A stretch of 64,000 bases of DNA. Source: Adiantum capillus-veneris. Taxonomy: Eukaryota > Streptophyta > Polypodiopsida > Polypodiales > Pteridaceae. Below, one piece after another: positions 23,426-34,137 of the stretch. Both the position numbers and the translations under genes were made by a program. Location: NCBI GenBank assembly GCA_014529385.2, contig CM043945.1, positions 94,960,112 to 95,024,111 of the forward strand, read 5' to 3'. The notes beneath the pieces are model-generated. The model was not told where the DNA came from and did not search any database. It worked only from the letters and a program-made list of their open reading frames with translations. How positions within the stretch are numbered: position 1 is the stretch's first letter; each line of letters starts with the position of its first letter.

Positions 23426-24267
23426 CTAGGCCTCGACAAGTGAGGCATCATCGATAAGATCTTGCACCGTATCATCGTCTATCTCTAATTGCAAACATAA
23501 CTCTGCCCCAACTCGTTCTGGCAGATTGTCTTCATCCATTGCATCTTCATCTACAAGTGTCAATTCTGGCTCGTCTGCGTCATTCCTCGTATATCTGTCA
23601 GCTTCCTCTGCCATACCTTCATCCATCTCATCTAATGTCACAGTAGTATGGACGTCTTCTGACTGACTTTCCTCCAGGAGATATTGCCCTTCAAATACTT
23701 GTTTATTTCTTGGAGCAACCTGAACCACAAACCACCATTGTCGCTCTCGAGGGTCCGGTACAAAGACCACTTGCTCGCAATGTTCGGGTAGAGCAAATGT
23801 GTCGCTCGCATCTGTCCAAGTCTTTGTAGAATCTATTTGCACAAGTTTGTTTCATCTTTGCGTACCGTTGCATTGCGACCAGAAGTAATCACCTTGAACC
23901 ACTTCACATCCAACAAAAACATCTCAAACCGCCTGAAGCTTACTTTTAGGATATCTGACACCAGACCACAGTAATCCAGATTGCTAGTGCTCTCATTCGT
24001 GTCTCTAGCACTGGCCATGCTCTTTTGCATGAAACTAACCATTACCCCACTGTCAAACGTGTTTCTTCTGCTGTCAATTTGTTGTGTTCTGAAATGCTTT
24101 CCATGCGACCACAGTGCCATGTATGTATGATACTTCCAGTCACATCCAATAGCCAGCTCTTCCTCTTCTAGAGATATGGGTTCTCCGATCTGTCGAGCTG
24201 CTCTCACTGTCTTGTCCAACCATGCCATTGTAGGGAATTCGGGTATAGGAGCGAGATAGTCTAGCAA
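23426..24267 (-). pseudogene. DUF4216-type C-terminal part of TNPD
   Basis: Two overlapping frames, 24267-23833 and 23842-23426, together give the DUF4216 pattern common at the C-terminus of plant TNPD proteins: YCGLVSDILKVSFRRFEMF, DVKWFKV, then in the next frame DTFALPEHCEQVVFVPDPRE and WWFVVQVAPR. The last 90 residues are strongly acidic. A small overlap between the frames indicates a frameshift or intron. It belongs to the gene that begins near 26915. Confidence 0.75.
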
Positions 24268-24291
24268 GGGTAAGCCTCTAGTCGTTCGACT

Positions 24292-25650
24292 TCACCTGAA
24301 ATCCTGTCGCTCTAGATTGCGTCTCTCTTTCTCTTCTTCGTACCTTTCAAGCCATTTTTGCATCGGCGCTGAATTTAGTATACAGAACTTCATGATCTTT
24401 TCTCGCATGGCCAGGTTCATTTTCTTCGGCACCCCTTGCCCTTGCGGCTCCTCTCCCACCAGTCTTGCATCCTCCTCATCGCTCCACAGTCGAGGCATTT
24501 CTGGGTCAGAAACGGATAGAAATTCGGTCGTCAATACAAGAGACTCTTGCACCAGCCATCCTTCTACCATGATCCCCTCTAGACGCGCTTTTTGGCGAAC
24601 AAAACCCTTAAGTGTTTTCATGAACCGCTCTAGAAAGAACATCCAACGGCTGTGGACTGTACCTGCCACTGCAACCTCATCTACTACATGGACGAGCAAG
24701 TGCATTTGGATAGTTAGGCAGCTCGTGGGTAGATACTTCTCAATCATACAAACTGCCTCAATGGAGTTATCCCTTGCGACTGCAATAGATTCCTCCCGTA
24801 TCTCCTTGGAAGAGATCCACCACACTCGCTCTGAAATCTTGTATATGCAGGTCCGCACTTCCTCCGTTAAACACCCCTTGATCGCAATTGGAAGAATGAA
24901 TTGCAAGAACTTATGCCAGTCGTGCGATTTCAACCCTGACAGTTGATCGTCACGGGTGAATGCTGTCTTGAGACATCGCATATATCCTGTTGGCATCCTA
25001 AACTCTGAAATCACCCTTTTCACTTGTCGCTCTTCGTTTTTTAGCAATACCCATGGCGCTCTTGGAAGTTTTGTTTGACCAGCTGCATTGGTGAAAGGCC
25101 ACAGCTCTGGCATCTTTCCAACTGACTGCAAATCATCTCGTGAAGCTCGATTGTCTTTCATTCCCATGATTGTCTTCGAGAGGAGCTCTCCCACATTCTT
25201 GAATATATGCATTGGATCCAACAAATGGTTAATTAGTAGATCACCCCAGTACGGCAACGTATGGAGAATGGACAAACGTTTCATTCCTGGAACAGGTTGC
25301 CCCTCATGTTTCTCCCATCGGCAACGCCACTCTTGTACATGCATAGGACGACATTGGACGCGACCAAGCTGGCCTTCGCGCAAGTGATGGCCATCTGGAA
25401 GATAACGGTGGTGGCTTTGATAAATTGTCTTTCGAAGAGAGGTAGAATAGCGCACATCCAAAGACTGCCCATTGGACATGCATTGTATCCCGAAGTTGTT
25501 AGTCCTGCATATATTAAAGCATGAATCAGGCCAAGGCAAAGGGCTTGCGAATAGCGAGAATTTTGTAAATCAATAACCATTACCAGAAGCTTCTCCGTAT
25601 CCTGGCCAATCATGCATAGTCCACATAAGAAGTCCATGGATCCTTGCATG
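24292..25650 (-). pseudogene. TNPD transposase, middle and DUF4218 part
   Basis: From 25650 a frame reads MDFLCGLCMIGQ and GYNACPM, the CACTA GYxACPxC region; after a frame change the 25539-24292 frame (415 codons) reads HHRYLPDGHH, LPYWGDLLINHLLDPMHIFK (compare TNPD LDxMHxxKN), then the DUF4218 block HLLVHVVDEVAVAGTVHSRW followed by ERFMKTLKGFVR. It ends in charged sequence (YEEEKERRNLERQDFR). Established role: catalytic transposase of En/Spm elements. At least one frameshift lies between 25540 and 25480. Confidence 0.88.
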
Positions 25651-26319
25651 CTATTGTCCTACTGGTTCAACCGCATCTGCTATGTCGATCCCATGCCATA
25701 ACTCCTGGAGCTCGTCAACTAGTGGAGCTAGATAAACATCCATGTTTTTTGCCTTGAACTTACCAAGTACAATCAAGCTTAAAATCAAATGACCCTTCTT
25801 GATAGCAAGCCACGACGGGAGGTTGTAATTGATAAGGCACACAGGCCAAGTGCTCCATGACGAGCTTCTCAAGCCAAATGGATTGACTCCATCCATTGCC
25901 ATACCCAAACGCAAATTGCGTGGTTCACTCTTAAAATGTGGCCAGGTATCTTCAATGTGCCTCCAAGCCCTCGAATCAACGGGCACCCTAAATGTTGCGT
26001 CAGTGGATCTATTTGTAGAATGCCACCGCATCAACTTTGCAATGGAACCACAACGAAACATGCTTTTTATCCTAGGAATAATAGGGAAATGCCACAACAC
26101 TTTAGCTGGCACTGTCTCGCCAACTGCATCTTGTTTGTAGCGCATTGCTCCGCACTTAGGACACGACAGACAATCTACGAATTCATTGCGAAAAAGAATG
26201 CAATCATTTGGACATGCATGAATCTTGTTGTAGTCCAAGCCAACTGAGGTCAAAAGTTGCTTTGCGTCTGGCCTGGAGGGGGGCATTTCATTGCCAACCG
26301 AGAGAAGTTGCTCCCACAA
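25651..26319 (-). pseudogene. TNPD transposase, Transposase_21 core
   Basis: A 222-codon frame carries the most typical CACTA signature: IHACPNDCILFRNEF followed by CLSCPKCGAMRYK, then KVLWHFPIIPRIKSMFR, then RNLRLGMAMDGVNPFG and NLPSWLAIKKGHLILSLIV. These correspond to the zinc-binding and catalytic region of TNPD. It is flanked by likely introns (26320-26337 contains an acceptor-like tract) and continues the 26625-26338 exon. Confidence 0.92.
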
Positions 26320-26337
26320 TAACCTGTTTAAGCCACA

Positions 26338-26915
26338 TTAAATTAAAAAGCTCTTCGAGCACATCACCGTTGCAATCGGAAAATCTCTTTTGTAAATTAC
26401 GTACCTAAACAAAGCAGTGACTCTTGCATCTGACCACCCGTACACTGACTGAAGATTCAAAAACACCAGACAAGTACGAAGCACAGATATTTTGGCGCCT
26501 TCATAGATTGGTTGACGTGCCAACTTTCTCAACATGTCTTCAGGAGATAGGCGCATGGCTTCTGGTGCTGCTTCGTTCGCGTTCTCCTCGCTTGTCTGGA
26601 AGAAGGCATCCAGCATCTCCTCCATGCCGTCGTCTTCTGTCTATAATCCCTTTTCTGCTTCCATCCGTGGCTCTATATTGGTCGAACCTTCACGCATAAT
26701 CTTTTTCTCTCTCTCTCAAATGTACGTGCTATGTCGCGGAAATCAATGCCCGTTTCGTAGGAGTCGTATCGCAGATTCTGTACGATTTCTCTAGCAAACT
26801 CTCCGTACTTGTGCACATGCTCATTACATATCCTACGCTTGCACAGGATTTGATACTTGCAGAGCGTGCACGAGCATGCAATCTTTTCCTCCATGTTAGT
26901 TGATGACGTTGCCAT
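26338..26915 (-). pseudogene. TNPD transposase, N-terminal exons
   Basis: 26915-26673 starts MATSSTNMEEK and has cysteine/histidine pairs (CSCTLCKYQILCKRRICNEH) like the Transpos_assoc region at the start of plant TNPD proteins. 26625-26338 continues with an acidic segment (DAFFQTSEENANEA) and a helical stretch. Their order matches the downstream core. This gene runs from here to about 23426 and was probably one spliced unit. Confidence 0.75.
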
Positions 26916-26936
26916 CTACAATGATTATGAATGTTG

Positions 26937-26942
<6 letters not shown>

Positions 26943-26970
<28 letters not shown>
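26943..26970. repeat. (TA)14 microsatellite
   Basis: Uninterrupted TA repeat upstream of the TNPD start, inside the CACTA element. Confidence 0.95.
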
Positions 26971-27529
26971 CTCCTCACAATGTAAATTACCTCGCATTCT
27001 CTAGTCTTGCCCAATCTCCGTACACCTCGGTCCAGAGGTGTACGGAGATCAGGACCACCGGGTCAAAATCTCGTCTTTATTGGTCAAATCCTATATGGGT
27101 AGACACATAAGTGCACTCCCAGGTGTACATGGCAATGCATGTAGCAGACAAAACCCCTTTGCCTCTTTTAGTTCCATAGTTTCTTCTCTGTCTACGAACC
27201 CACCTGCCTCCATTCCGAGGTAGCCTGTCAGAGAAAGCTTTCCAATGCCGCACTTGATGAATCATATATTAACCATTTTTGTCATTTTTGTAATGTTCCG
27301 TCTGTTTGCAATTTTTTGCATAGGTTTTTCCAAGGATATTATGCCCATCCTGGTGTTTTTTTCACCACATGCACAAGCCATGGAAGTTCTCAGCCCAATG
27401 AAAGTTTTCTACCTAATTGTAAACTGGACGGGGCCTCCATGTCCAAGCCAGAAGATAATGTGGAGATGGATGAGCAACTTGAGAAAGATTCAGAAGCCTT
27501 GCATGGTTCTTGCTCAAAAAAGCGATCTC
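26971..27529. other. 5' region of the CACTA element, no gene recognised
   Basis: Sequence between the TA repeat and the CT-rich block. Open frames on the plus strand run into the CT repeat and are artefacts of it. This would be the promoter/leader side of the element's minus-strand genes. Confidence 0.5.
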
Positions 27530-27676
27530 GGTCTCTCTTTCTCTCTCGATCTCACTCTCGCTATCTCTCTTTCTCTTTCTCTCTCTCTCTCTCGATCTCG
27601 CTCTCGCTATCTCTCTTTCTCTCTCTATTTCCTTATTTTCCTATCTCTCTTTCTGTCTCGCTCTTCACTTCCCTAC

Positions 27677-27764
<88 letters not shown>

Positions 27765-27794
27765 ACTCTCTTTCTCTATCTCTCTAGCTATTTC

Positions 27795-27838
<44 letters not shown>

Positions 27839-27880
27839 ACCTCTCTCTCTCTCTCTCTCTACTTCCCTATCTCTCTACTG
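27530..27880. repeat. long compound CT-rich and TA microsatellite
   Basis: About 350 bases of imperfect (CT)n with an uninterrupted (CT) stretch at 27681-27738 followed by (TA)13 near 27738-27764. Long frames here encode only Ser-Leu repeats and are not genes. Confidence 0.95.
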
Positions 27881-28310
27881 ATCGAATGAGCGACTGAGCT
27901 AGGGAGATCTAGACGTCCACGACTACGGAGGACTACACAACATCGACAGAGGCTGCATCAGAGGATCTAGCTAGGTCACTTTGGCTCGACATGCATAACG
28001 CCCGGTCAGACTACTGACCATGGAGGAGATTGATGAGATCCGCCTGCAACAGCTGCTGGATCTCCTATGATCTACCTATCCCAGCTAGCTGGTTTAGCCG
28101 TTTAGTCCATACCCAGCAGTTTAGGATTCAATAATATTTTATTTTGTCATCTTCTTACTCTGACTTTGTATCAGATCCATCACATTGTAACTTTCTTGTC
28201 TCATGTCTCATAGGTCACTTTGGACTTTCAAAGACGTTAATATAACATTTCATTTCATTTCTCTCTATAATTATTTTTCTTTAATTTTAATTTCCTAAGT
28301 ATACATTAAT

Positions 28311-28314
<4 letters not shown>

Positions 28315-28389
<75 letters not shown>

Positions 28390-28402
28390 TACACACACAC
28401 AC

Positions 28403-28456
<54 letters not shown>

Positions 28457-28521
28457 TACACACACACACACACACACGATGTAGAGAGAGAGAGAGAGAG
28501 AGGGGTTGGGGGGGGGGGGGG
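28315..28521. repeat. compound (CT)n-(CA)n-(CT)n-(CA)n-(GA)n-(G)n block
   Basis: Two nearly identical halves: (CT)n, a ttcctacacacac link, (CT)n, the same link again, then (GA)n and a run of 14 G at 28508-28521. The repeated link suggests duplication of a compound microsatellite. Confidence 0.95.
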
Positions 28522-28624
28522 CATAATACCTGCGCAGCAGGTGGAGGCCAAGATTTGAGCAGAGCGCAGGCAAAAATGGCCCCTGTTGCTTGCGGGTTTT
28601 GCTTTTTTTTCCCAAATTTTTTTG

Positions 28625-28750
28625 CATCGCTATACGCGTGGAAAATAAATCCTTTCCACGTGTATATCGACGCACATTGCGACGCGTATATCGACGCCCG
28701 CTAATTTCGTCGATATACGCGCGTCGATATCTCCATGTTGTGTTGTAGCA
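28625..28750 (-). repeat. CACTA right terminus and subterminal repeats
   Basis: Mirror of the left end: four or five TATCGACG / GCGACGCG motifs then a terminal tgttgtgttgtag. The last CA of the reverse-complement CACTA has mutated to TG. Confidence 0.85.
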
Positions 28751-29122
28751 ATCACAATTCAATACTCATAGATACACAAAGTAGATCCATCTCGTCCACT
28801 ACATAAGACGTCGTAGGTCGACTAAATCAAATCACAATTGATGCGACTAAACAAAATCACAATTGACGAAACCAACTGAACCACAAGACAAATTTGAAAT
28901 ACCCCGGACAACAAGATAAATTTGAAATGACTAAAGATAATTGATCCAATTAAAATACAAGACAATTGATCCGAGTGAAATACAAGACATGACTCAATGA
29001 GGTGAACCACCCCAAACCAGATAAGACACTTCAATACAAATAAAATACCCAAAAAACAAGACGAATGTATATCACAAAAATGTTTAGGGCGAGTAAAAAG
29101 ATGACGCAAGTTCAACATGCGG
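28751..29122. other. non-coding stretch right of the CACTA end
   Basis: AT-rich with several copies of 'aaatcacaattga' and 'aagacaa(t/a)ttga' phrases at 28820-28990, a short degenerate repeat. No gene seen. Confidence 0.5.
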
Positions 29123-30540
29123 TCATTGGACAGGATTAGGGTCTGTCTTTAAATGTTCTTTGAAAAATATTAAAACATCAGATGTATTTCTTCTATTTTC
29201 CCGCTCTCTTAACTTCATCCAATAGTCTACTTTTATTTGAATAGCCCTCATAACATCTTGATCGTGGCGGTAAAATACTTCTTCTGGGAAATAAACTTTT
29301 TTGACTACACTCCAAAAATCTATCAACATGTCGAATAGATAATCTAATGCATAAATGTCACTCGATTTTGTGTACGCATCTGTGCACCGTGGACCGTATA
29401 GTTTTACAACAATCCACGGTCGCTTCGCAATCTCTCCTTCCCCTGCTTTCTGTGCCTCCAAAACTGCAGGGTTCGACTATCCACTTGGATACAGATAATT
29501 ATTTAATACGCACTTAGCTAGCATTCTAAGCATCATTCCCCAATCAATGATACCAATGCGGGGTTTATTTACGCGAGTAAAGTCAAACATTATGTTGAAA
29601 GGGTGCAGGTCGTTGTGCACTATATCAACCGAGTGAGCAGCCGCAACACCATCAATTAGGGCATGACAGATTGTTAGCATCTGCTCAATCACTGCTTTGA
29701 TCCGTGTTGTCTCTATCTCTGGTAAGCGCTGATTTTTTGGTGGCAATGACCTCCAGCCGTGTTGTAGCATGTTCATGTGGCATCTGAACGCTCCATGGGC
29801 GAATGGCAAGCGATACATCATGTCCCCCAAGGTGCCCCCATTGTAGTATGAAAATATTGTGATCTACGGAGCTTCAATGGTAAAGCCAATGCATCTTACA
29901 ATGGAGAGGTGAAGTGTTTGTATTCCTTGCTCTGTCTAGAAGCTATCAAATTTTGCCTCACTCCCTCCTTCGTAGAATTTTTCCACATATGTTATGTGCT
30001 CTGGAAAGAAAGAGATGCCTTTGATGGTGTATAATGTGCACACACCAAAAGAGCCTGCTCCAATCCTTGTACCTTCTACCAAGGCCTCGTGGGGAATGCC
30101 AATTAGATGAGCGCACTTGGCATTTAATTTTGTGCAATGATTGTGTCGGTGCCGCTCGCATCTGATCGGTCACCCACAGCTGCTTGCGCATCTTCGGCCA
30201 TCTTCAATCTCTTGAGTAAGAAAGCTTGGTCCTAAGCTTTCACCTGTGACCTGTTTCTCTCATAATTTGTCCCAAAGCTCTACTTTTGTCATATCGCAAG
30301 CAGGAGGGATATCGTCCTTTAAGTCTCTGCAACAGACTTTCATATTGCCCAACACTGTCCTAACCTTGTGGTGGGGGTCAAATTCTCGAATCCCTGTTGG
30401 AATCAATAACTTATATTGGTCTTCATCTTGCAGCCTGCGCTCTGTGTTCTCCCATATAGCGCTAGTGAGGTCTTTAATGAAGATGTCGTTTCCACTAATC
30501 TGTTGTATGCGACCATCTACACATGATGATATTGTCAAAA
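29123..30540 (-). pseudogene. atypical protein-kinase pseudogene
   Basis: Read downwards from 30540. N-terminal piece 30538-30260 (KLLIPTGIREFDPHHKVR, GNMKVCCRDLKDDIPPACD). Near 30090-29960 a kinase start is readable in another frame: GTRIGAGSFGVCTLY (glycine loop) and ITYVEKFYEGG with the presumed ATP-binding Lys. 29830-29477 gives the catalytic loop as VHNDLHPFNIMFDF (His-Asn-Asp instead of His-Arg-Asp) and the metal site as IIDWGM (Asp-Trp-Gly instead of Asp-Phe-Gly). 29461-29123 gives a C-lobe helix (KSSDIYALDYLFDMLID). Stops and at least two frame changes mark it as dead. The HND and DWG variants point to an unusual or already decayed kinase. Confidence 0.8.
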
Positions 30541-30843
30541 TACATTCTTTTCGAATGGCACGGATAATAATTATCTTTTGGGTAAGAAAGCTTCGTCCTG
30601 AGCTTTCACTCGTGACCTTCTAATCCTCCCATAATTTGTCCTACAGCTCTAATTTTGTCATATCGCAGGTAGGAGGGATATCTTCCTTTAAGTCTCTGCA
30701 ACAAACTTTCATATTGCCTAACACTGTCCTAACCTTGTGGAGGGGGTCAAATTCTCGAATCCCTGTTGGAATCAGCAACTTATATTGGCCTTCACCTCAC
30801 AGCTTACGCTATGTGTTCTCCTAGGCACGCATAATAATTATCT
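30213..30843 (-). repeat. partial direct duplication of the kinase's N-terminal exon
   Basis: The sequence beginning gtaagaaagctt at about 30215 recurs from about 30582 and matches for some 230 bases with scattered changes; then the second copy skips about 95 bases and resumes at 'ataataattatctttt' (present at 30565 and 30828). The duplication covers part of the pseudogene's first coding piece. Confidence 0.9.
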
Positions 30844-31628
30844 TTTGATCTAATGTCATTTTAGTACTGGATAATAAAAAACAACATATTAAATACAAAT
30901 TCATGGCTACACACTACACTAACACTCTCACACTAGTTCAGACAAACCATAACCATGACTTGAAGACTTTAAGAAATGTGCACGAATATATTGATAAGCA
31001 TTGGAAACAATTTTCACTTTAAAATGCAATATGTACTCGTGTAAAATGCAAAGCAAACTAGTAGTTTTTAAGAATTTCATTTATATACATGTTAAAAACC
31101 TGAAATATTTTAGCATATTGTGAATTTATAACTTATATGTTTCACCGTGCACTCTCACACTAGTTCAAACAAAGTATACACTGACTTAAAGACTTCAAAA
31201 AATTGTGCAAGATTATATTTATTCTAGTTGATAATCATTTTGACCAAATCTAACAGAACATGTTAAAAGCTCAAAATAATTCAAAATTTTTTGATAGAAC
31301 AAAATACCCGAGTTTATATGTTGCACGTTATCACAATTCACTTCAAAAATAATGCCTCTTGGAAGATACATGCATTGTGACGTACATACTACCAATTTTA
31401 TTTTAGCTATAAACCGGGCTAGAAAATTGCAAAGAACATCTTGCTCTTTAAAAAGATAAAAATGAATATTTAACATGCAAATTGTGTGCATATACTTTTT
31501 TACATAGAATTTATGTAAATGTAGCATTTAAAATAGCGATGGTGATTGATGTATAAAGCATTCTTTTGAATACGATTAGCTAGTGGATATTTTCATAAGA
31601 ATACTTAAAAACAACAATTCAAACATTT
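30844..31628. other. AT-rich non-coding stretch
   Basis: Two versions of a phrase 'cactctcacactagttca.acaaa' (30925 and 31150), each followed by a similar 60-base context ending 'gacttnaanaantgtgcangaata', show an old ~220-bp duplication. No gene is recognised. Confidence 0.5.
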
Positions 31629-32024
31629 GTATATGAAATACTCTTCACGGCTGCGCTACCGACCAAGTATTTCATATACTTAATACTTAAAAAAATGAAC
31701 TGCACATGCACATACAAATTATATGGCATTCGTACGGCTGGGTTAACGACATGAACGTCACATTTATGCAAAAATAGATGCTTCTAACAAACGACACTCA
31801 ATTAACCGTGCTACCGATCGAATGCCGCTCAAATCTAAGGAAAAATAATGGCTTGCATACGAGCATCATATAGACGCGTTATTGATCGATACCCATATGT
31901 TTTGTTGGAAAGGGAAGGGAAGTTGACTCATCATAAGGATACTAGAATCGTCGAGTTACCAACATAGTATCCAAACACTGAGCCAATGCTTGCCACAAAG
32001 ACACCATTTTTCCCGCGTCACCGA
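31629..32024. repeat. series of short inverted repeats with similar loops
   Basis: A perfect 14-base stem (31629-31642 with 31666-31679) encloses a loop containing gctaccgacc; an 8-base stem (31725-31732 with 31819-31826) borders gctaccgatc; a 7-base stem (31937-31943 with 31966-31972) encloses gttaccaac. Related motifs gttattgatc (31878) and gtcaccga (32017) fall at similar spacing. Stem sequences differ while the loop motif is similar. Confidence 0.55.
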
Positions 32025-32243
32025 GGTGATGCCCCCGTGGTAAGCACTGTTCCGTAGGACAGCTTACGCACACACTCCCATTGTGCAATAGAAAAAAAGC
32101 ACGCTACCACACAACGCATACACACACATACAACACATGTCCGGGTCGTGTGGTCAGGTACTCCACTATTGCCGCGCACTGCGACGCAGAGTACGCTCCC
32201 ACACAACTCCCTCTCTCCTCTTGACGTACATGCGAAGTCGATC

Positions 32244-32244
<1 letters not shown>

Positions 32245-32292
<48 letters not shown>
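32245..32292. repeat. (CT)24 microsatellite
   Basis: Uninterrupted CT repeat. Frames through it are artefacts. Confidence 0.97.
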
Positions 32293-32294
<2 letters not shown>

Positions 32295-32319
32295 AAATGA
32301 TGGCTCAAGGAATAACACC

Positions 32320-32600
32320 CAATGGGCCCGCTGATCGGGGTCCTATATATATTATTTTGCGGCCCTGCCGAGCTTCTTGGTTTTCTCAATGGGCCCGCAA
32401 GGAAAACTTAAAAGCCCGACGGGCCCACAAGGAAAACTGAAATTCCCGACGGGTTTTTTGTAGGTTTCCAAGTTACTCTTAACCGGCTTCTTTGTGATCA
32501 TGTTAAGTGTGATTATGTAAATGTGTCAATAAGACCTTGTGATCGCACAAAATTTGTGGTAATTACGTAAATATTAAATCACTGGAGAGGAAAAACACGC
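32320..32600. other. GC-rich block related to the one at 16.75 kb, opposite orientation
   Basis: Contains two copies of gcccgacgggccc / attcccgacgggttt separated by 'acaaggaaaact', and ttaaccggctt at 32479-32489. The reverse complement shares AGCCGGTTA, GGGCCCGTCG and an adjacent 'gtgattatgtaa' context with 16650-16840. Confidence 0.45.
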
Positions 32601-33104
32601 AATGCCATCTTATCTCGTGCTAGTATTGACCTTGCTTTTTGCCATAGCTAGGATCTCTGCTTTGACATGTCGAAGCGCTTGGATCGATCACGGTTACTAA
32701 GTTCTTGTGCAAGCATGGTCTTCTCGCATCTCCATGTCGTATCTGAGGCAGTTTTATGCTCATCTTGAGCTAGAATCGCCGCAAGAACATGCCCTTTCCA
32801 ATTCACCAATGCTTCATCCACATGCACACGTGTCGAAGTGCTAGAGCTCGGCACAGTCAACAGTCGCGTCTTGTCAGTGGTGAGTTGATTGTTTGCTTCC
32901 TCCTCGATGGCACCTTGCGAACCCTTCTCATATGAGTCTTCTACTCTCTGTCATCTTCACTTGCCAACGGGACCCAACAACATATGAAGTCCTTTCAAGT
33001 TTCGGATTCTCAGAGGGTCTGTTACCCAAGGTTGAGTCTGAAAATCGTTTATAGCAACGCGGAAAAGCGGAATTGAGAGCTAAAAACTGCATAAGAAAAA
33101 GTTG
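32601..33104. other. non-coding stretch, possible decayed coding on minus strand
   Basis: A minus-strand frame at 32860-32648 has plausible amino-acid composition (ALVNWKGHVLAAILAQDEH) but frame changes on both sides and no known motif. I list it only as possible decay of an unknown gene. Confidence 0.3.
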
Positions 33105-33411
33105 AAAAGCTCGTTGTTTTTGGGTTTTTTTATTGATAATTGACAATTGATAATTGTTATCATGGTTGTCGATAGAGATCTCCAATCTCTGGTCGGGATT
33201 GAGCCAAGTGGCTCAATACCCTGGCCTTATTTGAAAAAAGGAGATTTGGCTCACCAAGTAAAAACTCTCGTTGTTCCTAGGGTTTTTAATTGATAATTGA
33301 TAATTGTTATCACGATTGTTGATAGAGATATCCATTCTATGGTCGTGATTGAGCCAAGATGCCCAATACCCTCGCCCTATTTGAAAAGAGGAGCTTCGGC
33401 TCACCAAGTAT
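33105..33411. repeat. two-copy tandem repeat, ~155 bp
   Basis: Units at about 33105-33263 and 33264-33411. Both contain 'ttgataattgataattgttatca', 'gatagagat', 'gattgagccaag', 'ccctatttgaaaa' and end in 'ggctcaccaagta'. Confidence 0.9.
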
Positions 33412-34137
33412 AGAGGGAAGTTTTAATGTGGTAGGAACAATCTCAAGAGACCTCAATCAAAGATCTATCCTGCGAGTTTTGAACTGGGATAACCAATCTA
33501 CAACACTTGCGTGATACTTCTTGGTGACATACTGGCTCGTTTGTTAGTATATTCAATAGCACACCAGATTCCCTGGAATCTCAAATGTCACGCATTTCTC
33601 CACTCTACAATGCCAAGGTTGAAACTGAATGCAGTCAGGTGCACAATCATGACTTTGAAATTATTCGTGTAACCGGTCCAACACCCGGCCAGTGCTGATG
33701 CTGATACCAAACGTCACATATAAAAAAATGTGAACTGGCGCAGCTCAGCAATCAGCTCTCCCTGCACGCATGGCATCCCTCCTCGCTTGTCGTCTGAAGC
33801 TTGCGCCCCTCCTCGCATATCGTCTGCAGCCTCATGCCCCATTGAGGGTGCCTCGCCTTGCCTCCCCGTCAGTCATCGGCTGCTTGCGAGGGGATCCTTG
33901 CCGATTCCTATTAATAAAATATTTTCTAGGATTGGGTACCCCATAATACCTTCTTATTATTTGAGGAACGAGGGGACGGGTCCACCTTGAGGTGCTTGAT
34001 TCTCTTTGGAGCTATGTGATTGTCCTGAGTATGTAATACTCTCACAGTATTCAAACCTTCCTTATTTTTTAGAGACCGTCCGTGGCCTTTTGGTTTCAAA
34101 TGGCATGTGCAGCAGCAAAGAACGTCAAGTTGCTGTG
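33412..34137. other. upstream region of the receptor-kinase gene
   Basis: No separate gene recognised. The upstream ATG at 34006 is in frame with the kinase but gives a hydrophilic, non-secretory start, so this stretch is treated as leader and promoter. No clear TATA box was fixed. Confidence 0.5.

Larger units (their letters stand above)
21324..28750 (-). mobile_element. CACTA (En/Spm) DNA transposon, ~7.4 kb
   Basis: The left end starts CACTACAACAAAAG and is followed by clustered GCGACGC / TATCGACGC subterminal repeats (21340-21465). The right end, read on the minus strand from about 28748, starts CTACAACACAAC and has the same subterminal motifs (28630-28730); its outermost two bases have changed (TAGCA where TAGTG is expected). 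The element encodes TNPD- and TNPA-like proteins on the minus strand, as described separately. A clean 3-bp target duplication is not seen at the predicted ends; TCA occurs at both sides only if the right end is shifted by one base. Long CT and TA microsatellites have expanded inside. Confidence 0.93.

Noticed and set aside
27245-27881. Three long overlapping plus-strand frames (up to 180 codons)
   Set aside because: They are mostly Ser-Leu and Tyr-Ile repeats read through CT and TA microsatellites.
28295-28762. 155-codon minus-strand frame
   Set aside because: Arg-Glu repeats from a GA microsatellite plus CACTA terminal sequence.
33690-33710. Antisense primer-binding-site-like sequence (ctgataccaaacg)
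   Set aside because: Only part matches the tRNA-Met end and no LTR ending in CA adjoins it.
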